The notes: a model not told the origin generated them from the letters alone. 7,577 nt of DNA from Sporichthyaceae bacterium (GCA_013696235.1 JACCYY010000033.1:1-7577); one strand, 5' to 3'. Shown: positions 1 through 7,162, counted from the stretch's first letter. Translations and numbers: made by a program.

Positions 1-8
1 GGCCGGTC

Positions 9-302
9 GTGCTGGTCCGACGGTCGATCGGGGAGGTGCTCCGCCGCGAGCGCCAGCAGCAGGACCGAACGCTGCGTGAGGTGTCCGCGGCCGCGCGAGT
101 GAGCCTCGGGTATCTCTCGGAGGTCGAACGCGGCCAGAAGGAGGCCTCGTCCGAGCTCCTGGCCGCGATCTGCGGCGCGCTGAACCTTCCACTGTCGTTC
201 GTGCTCCGCGAGGTCAGCGACGATCTTGCGGTCGCCGAGGGCATCGGGCCCCGGCGCGCACACCCCTCCGCGCGGGCTGGCGACGTCGTCGCCGCAGCTT
301 GA
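9..302 (+). CDS. clgR: ClgR-type XRE transcriptional regulator of Clp/Lon protease genes
   Basis: This is a 97-residue cytoplasmic DNA-binding protein. An XRE-type helix-turn-helix covers about residues 7-62; the [20 protein letters not shown] stretch (21-40) followed by [11 protein letters not shown] is the near-invariant ClgR signature. In Streptomyces, Corynebacterium and Mycobacterium ClgR activates clpP1P2, clpC and, in some species, lon. The tail after residue 70 is short and low-complexity and ends in Val-Val-Ala-Ala-Ala. In Streptomyces the terminal alanines of ClgR make it a ClpP substrate, so the same feedback turnover is inferred here. The GTG at 9 gives Met-Leu-Val-Arg-Arg, which matches the N-terminus of short ClgR forms. 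The frame stays open to the window edge (Pro-Val upstream), so the true start could lie outside and its ribosome binding site cannot be seen. The family is very likely; the start is less certain. Confidence 0.92.
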   Translation: MLVRRSIGEVLRRERQQQDRTLREVSAAARVSLGYLSEVERGQKEASSELLAAICGALNLPLSFVLREVSDDLAVAEGIGPRRAHPSARAGDVVAAA

Positions 303-344
303 CGGACGGTCACGGGCGGAAAGCGCGTTCCGGATCCATCGAGC

Positions 345-348
345 GGAG
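345..348 (+). promoter_or_regulatory. Ribosome binding site deciding the CYTH-CHAD start
   Basis: GGAG lies 4 nt upstream of the ATG at 353. The same frame is open from a TTG at 299 that would overlap the clgR stop. However, the 18 extra residues are basic, lie before the conserved CYTH motif, and that TTG has no comparable Shine-Dalgarno sequence. I therefore prefer 353. Confidence 0.5.
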
Positions 349-352
349 CGAG

Positions 353-1879
353 ATGACGGGCGTCGACGAGCACATCGAGGTCGAGATCAAGTTCGACGCG
401 GCCGAGGACATCGGGTTGCCGGACTTGGCCGAGATCCCCGGCGTCGCCTCGATCGGGAAACCACTCGAGCAGCACCTGTCGGCCACCTACTTCGACACCC
501 CGGACCTCCGCCTCGCGCGGCATGGCATCACGCTTCGCCGTCGCACCGGCGGAGCCGACGACGGATGGCATCTGAAGCATCCGAAGGTCGGCGACGCGCG
601 CGTCGAGGTGCATCGGCCACTCGGCCGGTCGACCCGTACGCCACCGCGTGCACTAGCCGACCTGGTCCGGGTCCACGTCCGCGACACCCGTCTGGTCTCG
701 GCTGCCACGCTGACGACGCACCGGTTGGCCACGCCGCTCCTCGACGGGCGCGGTGCAGTGCTGGCCGAGGTTGCCGACGACCGGGTCGAGGGCCAGGTCG
801 CCGGAGTCGCGAGCCCGGTGACGTGGCGCGAGATCGAGGTCGAGCTCGTCGGCGGTTCCCGGACGATCCTCATGGCAGTCGGTGATCGTCTGCGGCAGGC
901 CGGCGCCGTGCCGGGGAGCTCGTCGTCGAAGCTGGCCCGCGTGCTCCGCACGGTCGGAGAGCCCGGCCCCTGGGTCAACCACGACGAGCCCGAGACCAGA
1001 TCCGACGCTGGGTCGATCCTGCGCGCTCACCTCACCGAGCAGGTCGCGGCCCTCGTCCGCCGGGACCCGCTCGCCCGGATCGACGCCCCCGATGCCGTGC
1101 ACAAGATGCGGGTCGCGACCCGGCGGCTTCGCAGCGCGCTCGCGACGTTCCGTCCACTGCTGGACCGCGAGTCGATCGAGCCCGTCCGTGACGAGCTGCG
1201 GTGGCTCGGCCAGGTGCTCGGCGGACCCCGCGACGAGGAGGTCATGCATGCGCGCCTGCTCGAGCTCCTCGCTGCCGAGCCGCCCGAGCTCGTGCTCGGA
1301 CCGGTCCGCCGCCGCGTCGACATCGAGCTCCGCGCCCGGCACCGTACGAAGCACCGCCAGCTCGTCGCCGAGCTCGACGGACCGCGCTACTTCCGCCTGC
1401 TGGACGAGCTCGACGCGCTCGCATTGCGGCCACCTCTGACCGGCCAGGCGGCCGAGCCGGCCGTGGACGTGCTGCCGTCCCTGGTCGCGCGGACAAGACG
1501 TCGGCTCCTCGGGCTCGCCGCAGAAGCCGACGCCGCCGCCACAGCGGACGCCCGCGCCGTCGCGCTGCACGACGTCCGTAAAGCGGCCAAACGCTCCCGC
1601 TACGCCGGCGAGGCGGTCGCACCGGTGTTCGGCGCGAAGGCGACCCGGTTCGCCGCCGAGATGGAGCGCCTGCAAGAGGTGCTGGGCGAGCAGCAGGACA
1701 GCCTTGTCACCCGCGGGGTGCTCCGCGAGCTCGGTGTCCAGGCACACCTCGCCGGTGAGAACGGGTTCGCGTTCGGGCGCCTGCATGGCCTCGAGGTCGG
1801 GCGGGCGGAGCGGGCCGAGGCTGGGTACGCCGACGCGCTGGCCGCGGTCGCAGGCAAGCCCCCTCGATGGCTGCGCTGA
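353..1879 (+). CDS. CYTH and CHAD domain-containing protein (polyphosphate-associated)
   Basis: The protein has 508 residues from the ATG at 353. Residues about 7-200 form a CYTH (triphosphate tunnel metalloenzyme) domain. It has the ExExK motif (E9, E11, K13), YFDTP (46-50), the basic run around R62-R64, K75, R83/E85, the acidic strand E160/E162/E164 and K193. All expected tunnel positions seem present, so triphosphate or polyphosphate hydrolysis is plausible. Residues about 221-500 form a CHAD domain of two helical repeats, each with its conserved histidine in a basic helix: H250 (HKMRVATRRLR) and H406 (HDVRKAAKRSRY). CHAD domains bind inorganic polyphosphate and locate to polyphosphate granules in bacteria. 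The length is normal for tandem CYTH-CHAD proteins. It follows clgR by 50 bp on the same strand with no obvious terminator between, so co-transcription is possible. No signal peptide or membrane segment is seen. The true substrate is unknown. Confidence 0.95.
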   Translation: MTGVDEHIEVEIKFDAAEDIGLPDLAEIPGVASIGKPLEQHLSATYFDTPDLRLARHGITLRRRTGGADDGWHLKHPKVGDARVEVHRPLGRSTRTPPRALADLVRVHVRDTRLVSAATLTTHRLATPLLDGRGAVLAEVADDRVEGQVAGVASPVTWREIEVELVGGSRTILMAVGDRLRQAGAVPGSSSSKLARVLRTVGEPGPWVNHDEPETRSDAGSILRAHLTEQVAALVRRDPLARIDAPDAVHKMRVATRRLRSALATFRPLLDRESIEPVRDELRWLGQVLGGPRDEEVMHARLLELLAAEPPELVLGPVRRRVDIELRARHRTKHRQLVAELDGPRYFRLLDELDALALRPPLTGQAAEPAVDVLPSLVARTRRRLLGLAAEADAAATADARAVALHDVRKAAKRSRYAGEAVAPVFGAKATRFAAEMERLQEVLGEQQDSLVTRGVLRELGVQAHLAGENGFAFGRLHGLEVGRAERAEAGYADALAAVAGKPPRWLR

Positions 1880-1906
1880 GCACGCTGAGCTGGAACGAGC
1901 GAACGC

Positions 1907-1940
1907 GCGAAAGGCCCCGCCGGTCGGCGGGTCCTCTCGC
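1907..1940 (+). terminator. Imperfect hairpin terminator after the CYTH-CHAD gene
   Basis: The core stem pairs CCCGCC (1916-1921) with GGCGGG (1926-1931) across a GGTC loop. The stem extends outward through AGG/CCT (1912-1914 with 1933-1935) and GCGA/TCGC (1907-1910 with 1937-1940), with single mismatches at 1915/1932 and 1911/1936. It starts 28 bp after the stop codon. No T-tract follows, which is common for actinobacterial terminators. Because the genes converge it could also act on lhr transcripts. Confidence 0.55.
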
Positions 1941-1961
1941 TCGCAGGGCTGTGGGACTCGT

Positions 1962-1979
1962 CAGCCGCGCGAGCGGCTG
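1962..1979. terminator. Second hairpin, 7-bp perfect stem with GCGA tetraloop
   Basis: CAGCCGC (1962-1968) pairs perfectly with GCGGCTG (1973-1979) around a GCGA loop, which is of GNRA type on the + transcript. It lies 21 bp beyond the first hairpin, giving a tandem arrangement between convergent genes. A terminator or 3'-end-stabilising role is inferred; there is no T-tract on either side. Confidence 0.4.
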
Positions 1980-2194
1980 CGGCTGCGCCGGCTGCGCGAC
2001 CGCTTGGACGGCTACCGGCGGGTGGTGTCCGCGGTGGCAGTGGTGGGGGCGAGTGCGGCGAAGGTCAGGATCTCCCGCGCGGGTCGAGCCCGGTCCCGGT
2101 CTGCACTCCACTGCCGAGCGTGCCGCCAATCCTCGCGGCTAAAGGCGGCGGCATGCGACCTGAGCGATCTGGCTGAGCCGACCGAGGTGGCCGG

Positions 2195-5100
2195 TCAGGC
2201 GCGCAGGCGGAGGCCGCGAGGCGTGGCCCGGAACCCGGCCGCCTCGAGCGCGTGCGCCAGCGGCGAACCAGCCACCTGGTCACCGTCGGCCCGCTCGACC
2301 CGGAGCCCGGTCAGCGCACCCTCGCGGACCGCGAGAGCGAGGGCGTCGGCCGCGGACTGGATGATCTGGTCGTCGTCGGACCACGACAGCAGACTGCGAC
2401 CACCACGCTCCACGTAGAGCGCGAGCGCGCCGTCGACCAGCACCACGAGCGCTCCGGCCTTGCGCCCGGGTCGGTGCCCACCACTCGTCACGCCGTCGAC
2501 GCTGGGCCGGTCCGGCCAGCCGAGCGCCGCGCCGTAGGGGTTGGCCGGGTCGGTCGCGGCCAGGACCACCGTGCGGGGCGTGTCGCCGGGCCGTTCGCGC
2601 CCGATCCCCGCGCGGATCCGGTCGACGGCACCGGGGAGCGAGAACTGCGCGGCGCCGAGCCCTTCGACGACGTAGCCACGCCGCGCCCGCCCGGCCTCCT
2701 CGAACGCCGACAGGACGCGGTAGATCCCGCTGAACCCGCCCTCGACGCCCTCCGCCTGCACCGCACCCCGCGTGAGCACGCCGTGCCGGTCGAGCAAGGT
2801 CTCGGCGAGTGCGTACGCGCGGCGGGTCTCGTCACCGTCCCTGGACGGGGTGCGGGACCAGCGTCCGGCTACCGATGGCGGCCCGGTGCGGCTCGGCAGA
2901 CCCGGCCTGGCCGGTCGGCCGTACCGGCTGCGGGCCGGGCGACTCGTGGCGCGGTTGCGGCTCGAGCCGGACACCAGCGCGCGGACCGGTGCGAACGTGT
3001 CGTTCGTGAGCCAGCCCGCCCAGACGAGGTCCCAGAGCGCGCCGGCGAGCTCGCCGTCGTCGGTCGAGGCGACGCGGTCGGCGAGGGTCCGGAAGAAGAG
3101 GGCGGCATCGCCGTCGAGGGCGGCCAGCACCGCGTCGTGGAGTGGCGAGTCGGCGAGCTCGACCGGGGCTGGCAGCAGGAGGGGTGCCGCGTCGGCCGTC
3201 GCGAGCACGATCCAGCCGTCGTTGCCCGGCAGCGACCCGTTCCCGGCCCACAGCACCTCGCCCGCGGCGGTGAGCTCGTCGAGCATGGTCGGGCTGTAGT
3301 CAGCCACGCGTGCGGGCAGGACGAGCCGTTCGAGCGTGGTGGCCGGCAGCCGGGCCCCCTGCAGCTGCTCGATCACGCGCAGCGCACCGTCGACCCCGGA
3401 CAGGCGGGACCCGACGTGCTGCCAGCCGGGCAGGAACCGGCCGACCGCGACCGGCGGGACCGGCTCGGCCTCCTTGCGTAGCGCGGCGACCGACAGCCGC
3501 CGCAGCCGGCGCAGGACCACGGCATCGCACCACTCGGTCCCGCCGGCCGCCGTACCGGCGCGGAACGCACCGCTCACCACCCGGCCGGAGGCGGCGAGGC
3601 GGACGAGGGTGTCGTCCACCGGCGCGACCCCGGTGCCGAGACGCTGAGCGACCTCGCCGGGCAGGAACGGTCCGTGGGTGCGGGCGTACCGCGCGACCAG
3701 GTCACCGAGGGCATCGCGCACCGGCGCCAGGAACGCCTCCGGGACCCCGATCGGCAGCGGGACGCCGAGTGCGTCGCGCAGCCGCCCGGCATCCTCGACG
3801 GCAGCCCAGCGCTCCTCACCGGTGATGCGCACCCGGATCGCACGGCGGGCGCTCTCCAGCTCGACCAGCCAGGCCGGCTCGGCACCTCGCTGCACCGCGT
3901 CGGCCGTCGTGATCGGCCCGACCAGGCGCAACAGGTCGGCGGTGTCCTCCACGTGGCGGACCCGGCGATCCTCGGTGAGCCACTGCGCCTCGGCCTCGAC
4001 CTGATCGAGCGCCGCCGGGTCGAGCAGCTCGCGCAGGTCGGCCTCGCCGAGCAGCTCGGCGAGCAGGCTGGAGTCCAGCGTGAGGGCCGCGGCTCGCCGC
4101 TCGGCCAGCGGGTTGTCGCCCTCGTACATGAACGCGGCGACGTAGCCGAAGAGCAGTGACCTTGCGAACGGCGACGGCTGGTCGGTGTCGACCTCGACCA
4201 CCCGGATCCGGCGGGCGGCGATGTCCCGCATGAGCTCGACCAGCCCGGGGACGTCGAACACGTCCTGGAGGCACTCGCGGACCGTCTCCAGGATGATCGG
4301 GAACGAGCCGTACTCGCTGGCGACGCTGAGCAGCTGGGCCGATCGCTGGCGCTGCTGCCACAACGGGCTTCGACGCCCCGGCGTACGACGGGGGAGCAGC
4401 AGCGCGCGGGCTGCGCACTCGCGGAACCGGGCGGCGAACAGGGCCGAGCCGCCCAGCTCGTCGGTCACGATGCGCTCGACGTCGTCCGGCTCGAGGGTCA
4501 CGGCGATGTCTGGTGCCCTGCTCAGGTCGGGACCGGCATCGCCCCACGCGCCCACGTCGGGGATGCGCAGCACGATGCCGTCGTCGGCGTGCATCGCCTG
4601 CACCTCGACGCCGAACCGCTCCCGCAGCTGTGCCCCGAGCGCGAGCGCCCAGGGCGCGTGGACCCGACCGCCGAGCGGGGAGTGCAGGACGACGCGCCAG
4701 TCGCCGAGCTCGTCGCGGAAGCGCTCCACCACGATGGTCCGGTCATCGGGCAGGCGTCCGGTGGCCCGGCGTTGCTCGGCGAGGTACGCGGTGAGGTTGC
4801 CGACCGCCCACGGGTCGAACCCGACGCCCGCGAGGCGCGCCCCGATCGCGGCGTCGTCGAGACCGGTGATCTCCCGGGAGAACGCGCCGATCGCGCGCCC
4901 GAGCTCGACCGGCCGGCCTGCGGCGTCGCCCTTCCAGAAGGGCAGCCGCCCGGGCTGGCCGGGTGCCGGCACGACCAGCACCCGGTCGTGGGTGATGTCC
5001 TGCACCCGCCACGACGTCGACCCGAGCGTGAACACGTCGCCCACCCGCGACTCGTACACCATCTCCTCGTCCAGCTCGCCGACCCGCCGACCTCCGCGGG

Positions 5101-6844
5101 CGTCGCCGCCGGCGAGGAACACGCCGAACAGCCCGCGGTCGGGGATCGTGCCGCCGCTGGTCACGGCGAGGCGCTGCGCGCCGGGGCGGCCCCGCAGCGT
5201 GCCGTCCGTGCGGTCCCAGACCAGGCGCGGTCGGAGCTCGGCGAACTCGTCGCTCGGGTAGCGCCCGGAGAGCATGTCGAGCACGGCCTCGTACGCGCTC
5301 CGCGGCAGCGAGGCGTACGGTGCAGCGCGCCGGACCAGGTCGTAGAGCGCCTCCACGTCCCACTCGTCGATCGCGACCATCGCCACCACCTGCTGGGCGA
5401 GGACGTCGAGCGGGTTGCGCGGGTAGCGCAGCGACTCGATCTCGCCGTCGCGCATCCGCTCGGCCACGACCGCGGTGGGGACCAGCTCGCCCCGGTGCTT
5501 CGGGAAGATCACCCCCGTGCTGGTCGCGCCGACCTGATGACCGGCCCGGCCGATGCGCTGCAGCCCGCTGGCGACCGAGGGCGGGGGCTCGACCTGGATC
5601 ACCAGGTCGACCGCACCCATGTCGACGCCGAGCTCGAGGCTGCTCGTCGCCACGACGGCCGGGAGCCGACCGGCCTTGAGCTCCTCCTCGACGATCGCGC
5701 GCTGCTCCTTGGAGACCGAGCCGTGGTGGGCGCGCGCGATGTCCACCGGTGCGCCCCTGGATGCGCCGCTCTGCGCGATCGCCTCGGCCGGCGCGGAGTC
5801 GTACGGGAGCAGTTCACCGGTCTGGCGCCCGTGCGCGATCTCGTTGAGCCGGGCGGTCAGCCGTTCGGCCAGCCGCCGCGAGTTCGCGAAGACGATCGTC
5901 GAGCGGTGCTGCTCGACCAGGTCGACGATGCGGGCCTCGACGTGCGGCCAGATCGAGGCGCGTGGCGCCGGTCCGGCGGCCTCGAGCAGCGGGTCGACGT
6001 CTCCGACTCCACCGTCGACGAGGTCGCTCACCGAGCTCGGGGCGTTGGCCCCGTTGGGTGCCGAGGCCGCGAGGTCGCTGAGGTCCTCCACCGGGACCAC
6101 CACGGTCAGCTCGACCTGCCGGGCTGCCGGCGGCTGCACGATCACCACCTCGCGGGTCGCGCAGAGGAATCGGGCGACCTCCTCGCGGGGTCGGACGGTC
6201 GCGGACAGCCCGATGCGCCGGGCCGGCTCGTCGAGCAGCGCATCGAGCCGCTCCAGCGAGACGGCGAGGTGCGCGCCGCGCTTGGTGCCGACGACCGCGT
6301 GCACCTCGTCGACGATCACGGTCTGGACGCCGCGCAGCGTCTCGCGGGCCTGGGCGGTCAGGAGGAGGAACAGCGACTCCGGCGTGGTGATCAGGATGTC
6401 CGGTGGGTGTGCCGCGAGCCGCCGTCGCTCGTCGGCGGGGGTGTCGCCGGAGCGGAGCCCGACGGTGATGTCGGGCACCCGGACGCCCTGCCGGGCGGCT
6501 GCGTGCCGGATGCCGGTGAGCGGGGCCCGGAGGTTGCGCTCGACGTCGACGGCGAGCGCCTTGAGCGGGGAGATGTACAGCACGCGGCAGCGTCGGGCCG
6601 GGTCGCTCGACGGTCCCTGCCCGGCCAGCTGGTCGAGCGACCACAGGAACGCCGCCAGCGTCTTGCCCGATCCGGTCGGGGCGATCACCAGCGCGTCCTT
6701 GCCGCCGGCCACCGTGGTCCAGGCGAGCTCCTGCGCCGGAGTGGGCGCCTCGAAGGCGCCGGTGAACCACTCGCGCGTGGGCGCCGAGAACAGCTCGAGG
6801 GCGGCCCGGCCCTGTCGGTCATCCCCGACCGCGTCGCTGCTCAC
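2195..6844 (-). CDS. lhr: Lhr, large ATP-dependent 3'-5' helicase of DNA repair
   Basis: The protein has 1549 residues, close to E. coli and mycobacterial Lhr at about 1500-1540. It is a superfamily 2 enzyme; mycobacterial Lhr is an ssDNA-dependent ATPase that tracks 3' to 5' and prefers RNA:DNA hybrids. Motifs, numbered from the GTG at 6844, are: Walker A APTGSGKT (55-62, K61), TTPESL (153-158), DEVH box (179-182), SAT (214-216), TIVFANSRRL (from 316), ATSSLELGVDMG (about 399-410) and QRIGRAGHQ (429-437). Winged-helix and beta-barrel modules follow (about 460-645, with PFWKGDAAGRP at the end), then the HSPLGGRVHAPWALAL block (about 721-736). The long Lhr C-terminal domain runs from about 830 to FRATPRGLRLRA at the end. 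No frameshift or lost motif is seen. The frame is open upstream to an ATG-type start at 6979, but that would overlap DUF3046 and add 45 atypical residues. The nei2-type glycosylase gene often found beside lhr is absent on the downstream side. Confidence 0.97.
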   Translation of the reverse strand: MSSDAVGDDRQGRAALELFSAPTREWFTGAFEAPTPAQELAWTTVAGGKDALVIAPTGSGKTLAAFLWSLDQLAGQGPSSDPARRCRVLYISPLKALAVDVERNLRAPLTGIRHAAARQGVRVPDITVGLRSGDTPADERRRLAAHPPDILITTPESLFLLLTAQARETLRGVQTVIVDEVHAVVGTKRGAHLAVSLERLDALLDEPARRIGLSATVRPREEVARFLCATREVVIVQPPAARQVELTVVVPVEDLSDLAASAPNGANAPSSVSDLVDGGVGDVDPLLEAAGPAPRASIWPHVEARIVDLVEQHRSTIVFANSRRLAERLTARLNEIAHGRQTGELLPYDSAPAEAIAQSGASRGAPVDIARAHHGSVSKEQRAIVEEELKAGRLPAVVATSSLELGVDMGAVDLVIQVEPPPSVASGLQRIGRAGHQVGATSTGVIFPKHRGELVPTAVVAERMRDGEIESLRYPRNPLDVLAQQVVAMVAIDEWDVEALYDLVRRAAPYASLPRSAYEAVLDMLSGRYPSDEFAELRPRLVWDRTDGTLRGRPGAQRLAVTSGGTIPDRGLFGVFLAGGDARGGRRVGELDEEMVYESRVGDVFTLGSTSWRVQDITHDRVLVVPAPGQPGRLPFWKGDAAGRPVELGRAIGAFSREITGLDDAAIGARLAGVGFDPWAVGNLTAYLAEQRRATGRLPDDRTIVVERFRDELGDWRVVLHSPLGGRVHAPWALALGAQLRERFGVEVQAMHADDGIVLRIPDVGAWGDAGPDLSRAPDIAVTLEPDDVERIVTDELGGSALFAARFRECAARALLLPRRTPGRRSPLWQQRQRSAQLLSVASEYGSFPIILETVRECLQDVFDVPGLVELMRDIAARRIRVVEVDTDQPSPFARSLLFGYVAAFMYEGDNPLAERRAAALTLDSSLLAELLGEADLRELLDPAALDQVEAEAQWLTEDRRVRHVEDTADLLRLVGPITTADAVQRGAEPAWLVELESARRAIRVRITGEERWAAVEDAGRLRDALGVPLPIGVPEAFLAPVRDALGDLVARYARTHGPFLPGEVAQRLGTGVAPVDDTLVRLAASGRVVSGAFRAGTAAGGTEWCDAVVLRRLRRLSVAALRKEAEPVPPVAVGRFLPGWQHVGSRLSGVDGALRVIEQLQGARLPATTLERLVLPARVADYSPTMLDELTAAGEVLWAGNGSLPGNDGWIVLATADAAPLLLPAPVELADSPLHDAVLAALDGDAALFFRTLADRVASTDDGELAGALWDLVWAGWLTNDTFAPVRALVSGSSRNRATSRPARSRYGRPARPGLPSRTGPPSVAGRWSRTPSRDGDETRRAYALAETLLDRHGVLTRGAVQAEGVEGGFSGIYRVLSAFEEAGRARRGYVVEGLGAAQFSLPGAVDRIRAGIGRERPGDTPRTVVLAATDPANPYGAALGWPDRPSVDGVTSGGHRPGRKAGALVVLVDGALALYVERGGRSLLSWSDDDQIIQSAADALALAVREGALTGLRVERADGDQVAGSPLAHALEAAGFRATPRGLRLRA

Positions 6845-6851
6845 CTCGTCA

Positions 6852-6855
6852 TCCT
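6852..6855 (-). promoter_or_regulatory. Ribosome binding site deciding the lhr start
   Basis: On the minus strand AGGA lies 7 nt upstream of the GTG at 6844-6842. This start leaves the divergent DUF3046 gene free of overlap and begins shortly before the conserved FSAPTREWF stretch of Lhr, so it is preferred over the upstream in-frame start at 6979. Confidence 0.5.
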
Positions 6856-6882
6856 GCCTCGCGACACCGACAGCAGTCGCCT

Positions 6883-6897
6883 GGGCGATACTCGCCC
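6883..6897. promoter_or_regulatory. Palindromic candidate bidirectional promoter between lhr and DUF3046
   Basis: GGGCGA-TAC-TCGCCC is a perfect 6-bp inverted repeat with a 3-bp centre. On the + strand GATACT (6887-6892) carries the key -11 A and -7 T of a -10 element and predicts a start at 6899, the first base of the DUF3046 GTG. On the - strand GAGTAT (6893-6888) also has A and T at these positions and predicts a start near 6881. That gives lhr a leader of about 37 nt containing its ribosome binding site. No good -35 box is seen on the + strand. It could instead, or also, be an operator. Not an actinobacterial LexA box (no CGAAC-N4-GTTCG). Confidence 0.4.
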
Positions 6898-6898
6898 G

Positions 6899-7093
6899 GT
6901 GCGGAGGACGGAGTTCTGGACACGGATGCGGCGCGCGCTGGGTGACGCGTACGCCGATTCCTACGCCCGCGACCAGCACCTGCGCTCCCTCGACGGCCGC
7001 ACACCGCAGCAGGCCCTGGACGAGGGCGAGGACACCAAGACGGTGTGGCGGGCCGTCTGGGCCGAGCTGGAGCTCCCCGCGTCGGAACGCTGA
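6899..7093 (+). CDS. DUF3046 family protein
   Basis: This is a 64-residue cytoplasmic protein of unknown function found only in Actinobacteria as far as I know. The whole length fits the family: an N-terminal MRRTEFWTRM, then GDAYADSYARD (15-25), LDGRT (31-35), QALDEGEDTKTVWRAVW (38-54) and a short LPASER end. Family members start with Met-Arg-x-Thr-x-Phe-Trp, which fixes the GTG at 6899. In Mycobacterium and Streptomyces the family gene lies just upstream of recA-recX. No Shine-Dalgarno sequence precedes the GTG, and a -10-like GATACT ends 6 nt before it, so a leaderless transcript is likely. It is divergent from lhr with a 54-bp gap. There are no cysteines, transmembrane segments or catalytic signature. 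Confidence 0.92.
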   Translation: MRRTEFWTRMRRALGDAYADSYARDQHLRSLDGRTPQQALDEGEDTKTVWRAVWAELELPASER

Positions 7094-7162
7094 CCGACCA
7101 GCCCGATCCTGCCGATCAATGGGCGTCGAGGGTGGCCACTCGCCGGTCTCAGCAGCACGCCG

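Larger units (their letters stand above)
1880..2194. other. Convergent intergenic region without a supported gene
   Basis: These 315 bp separate the stop codons of the CYTH-CHAD gene (+) and lhr (-). They hold two hairpins (listed separately) in the first 100 bp. After them, the frame from about 1966 to 2065 encodes an Arg/Leu-rich helix followed by a hydrophobic run (RLRDRLDGYRRVVSAVAVVG). This resembles the N-terminus of a small membrane protein but has no start codon or ribosome binding site of its own, and the reading continues as unremarkable Arg/Ala-rich sequence. A weak GACCG/CGGTC inverted repeat (2180-2184 and 2192-2196) overlaps the lhr stop. Nothing else is recognised. Confidence 0.6.

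Noticed and set aside
297..305. TTG at 299 as start of the CYTH-CHAD gene, overlapping the clgR stop
   Set aside because: It would suggest translational coupling, but the ATG at 353 has a GGAG at 4 nt and begins just before the conserved ExExK motif; the 18 extra residues look non-conserved.
1765..1779. Sequence resembling a ClgR operator (GTTCGC followed after 6 bases by GCG)
   Set aside because: It lies inside the CYTH-CHAD coding sequence, not near a promoter, and departs from the consensus as I recall it.
653..1786. 377-residue minus-strand ORF opposite the CYTH-CHAD gene
   Set aside because: Antisense shadow caused by GC3 bias; no recognisable domain, while the + strand carries conserved CYTH and CHAD motifs.
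1867..2142. 91-residue + strand ORF between the convergent genes
   Set aside because: It overlaps the end of the CYTH-CHAD gene and both hairpins, has no ribosome binding site and has a Trp/Cys/Arg-rich, non-protein-like composition.
2252..3481. 409-residue + strand ORF antisense to the Lhr C-terminal domain
   Set aside because: No domain, composition typical of reverse-complement reading of a GC-rich gene, and it sits opposite conserved Lhr sequence.
4589..7093. 834-residue + strand ORF antisense to lhr, running into DUF3046
   Set aside because: Its protein is rich in Arg, Gly, Asp and His with no domain, and it mirrors lhr codons. Lhr shows all helicase motifs on the other strand. Only its last 64 codons are real, as DUF3046.
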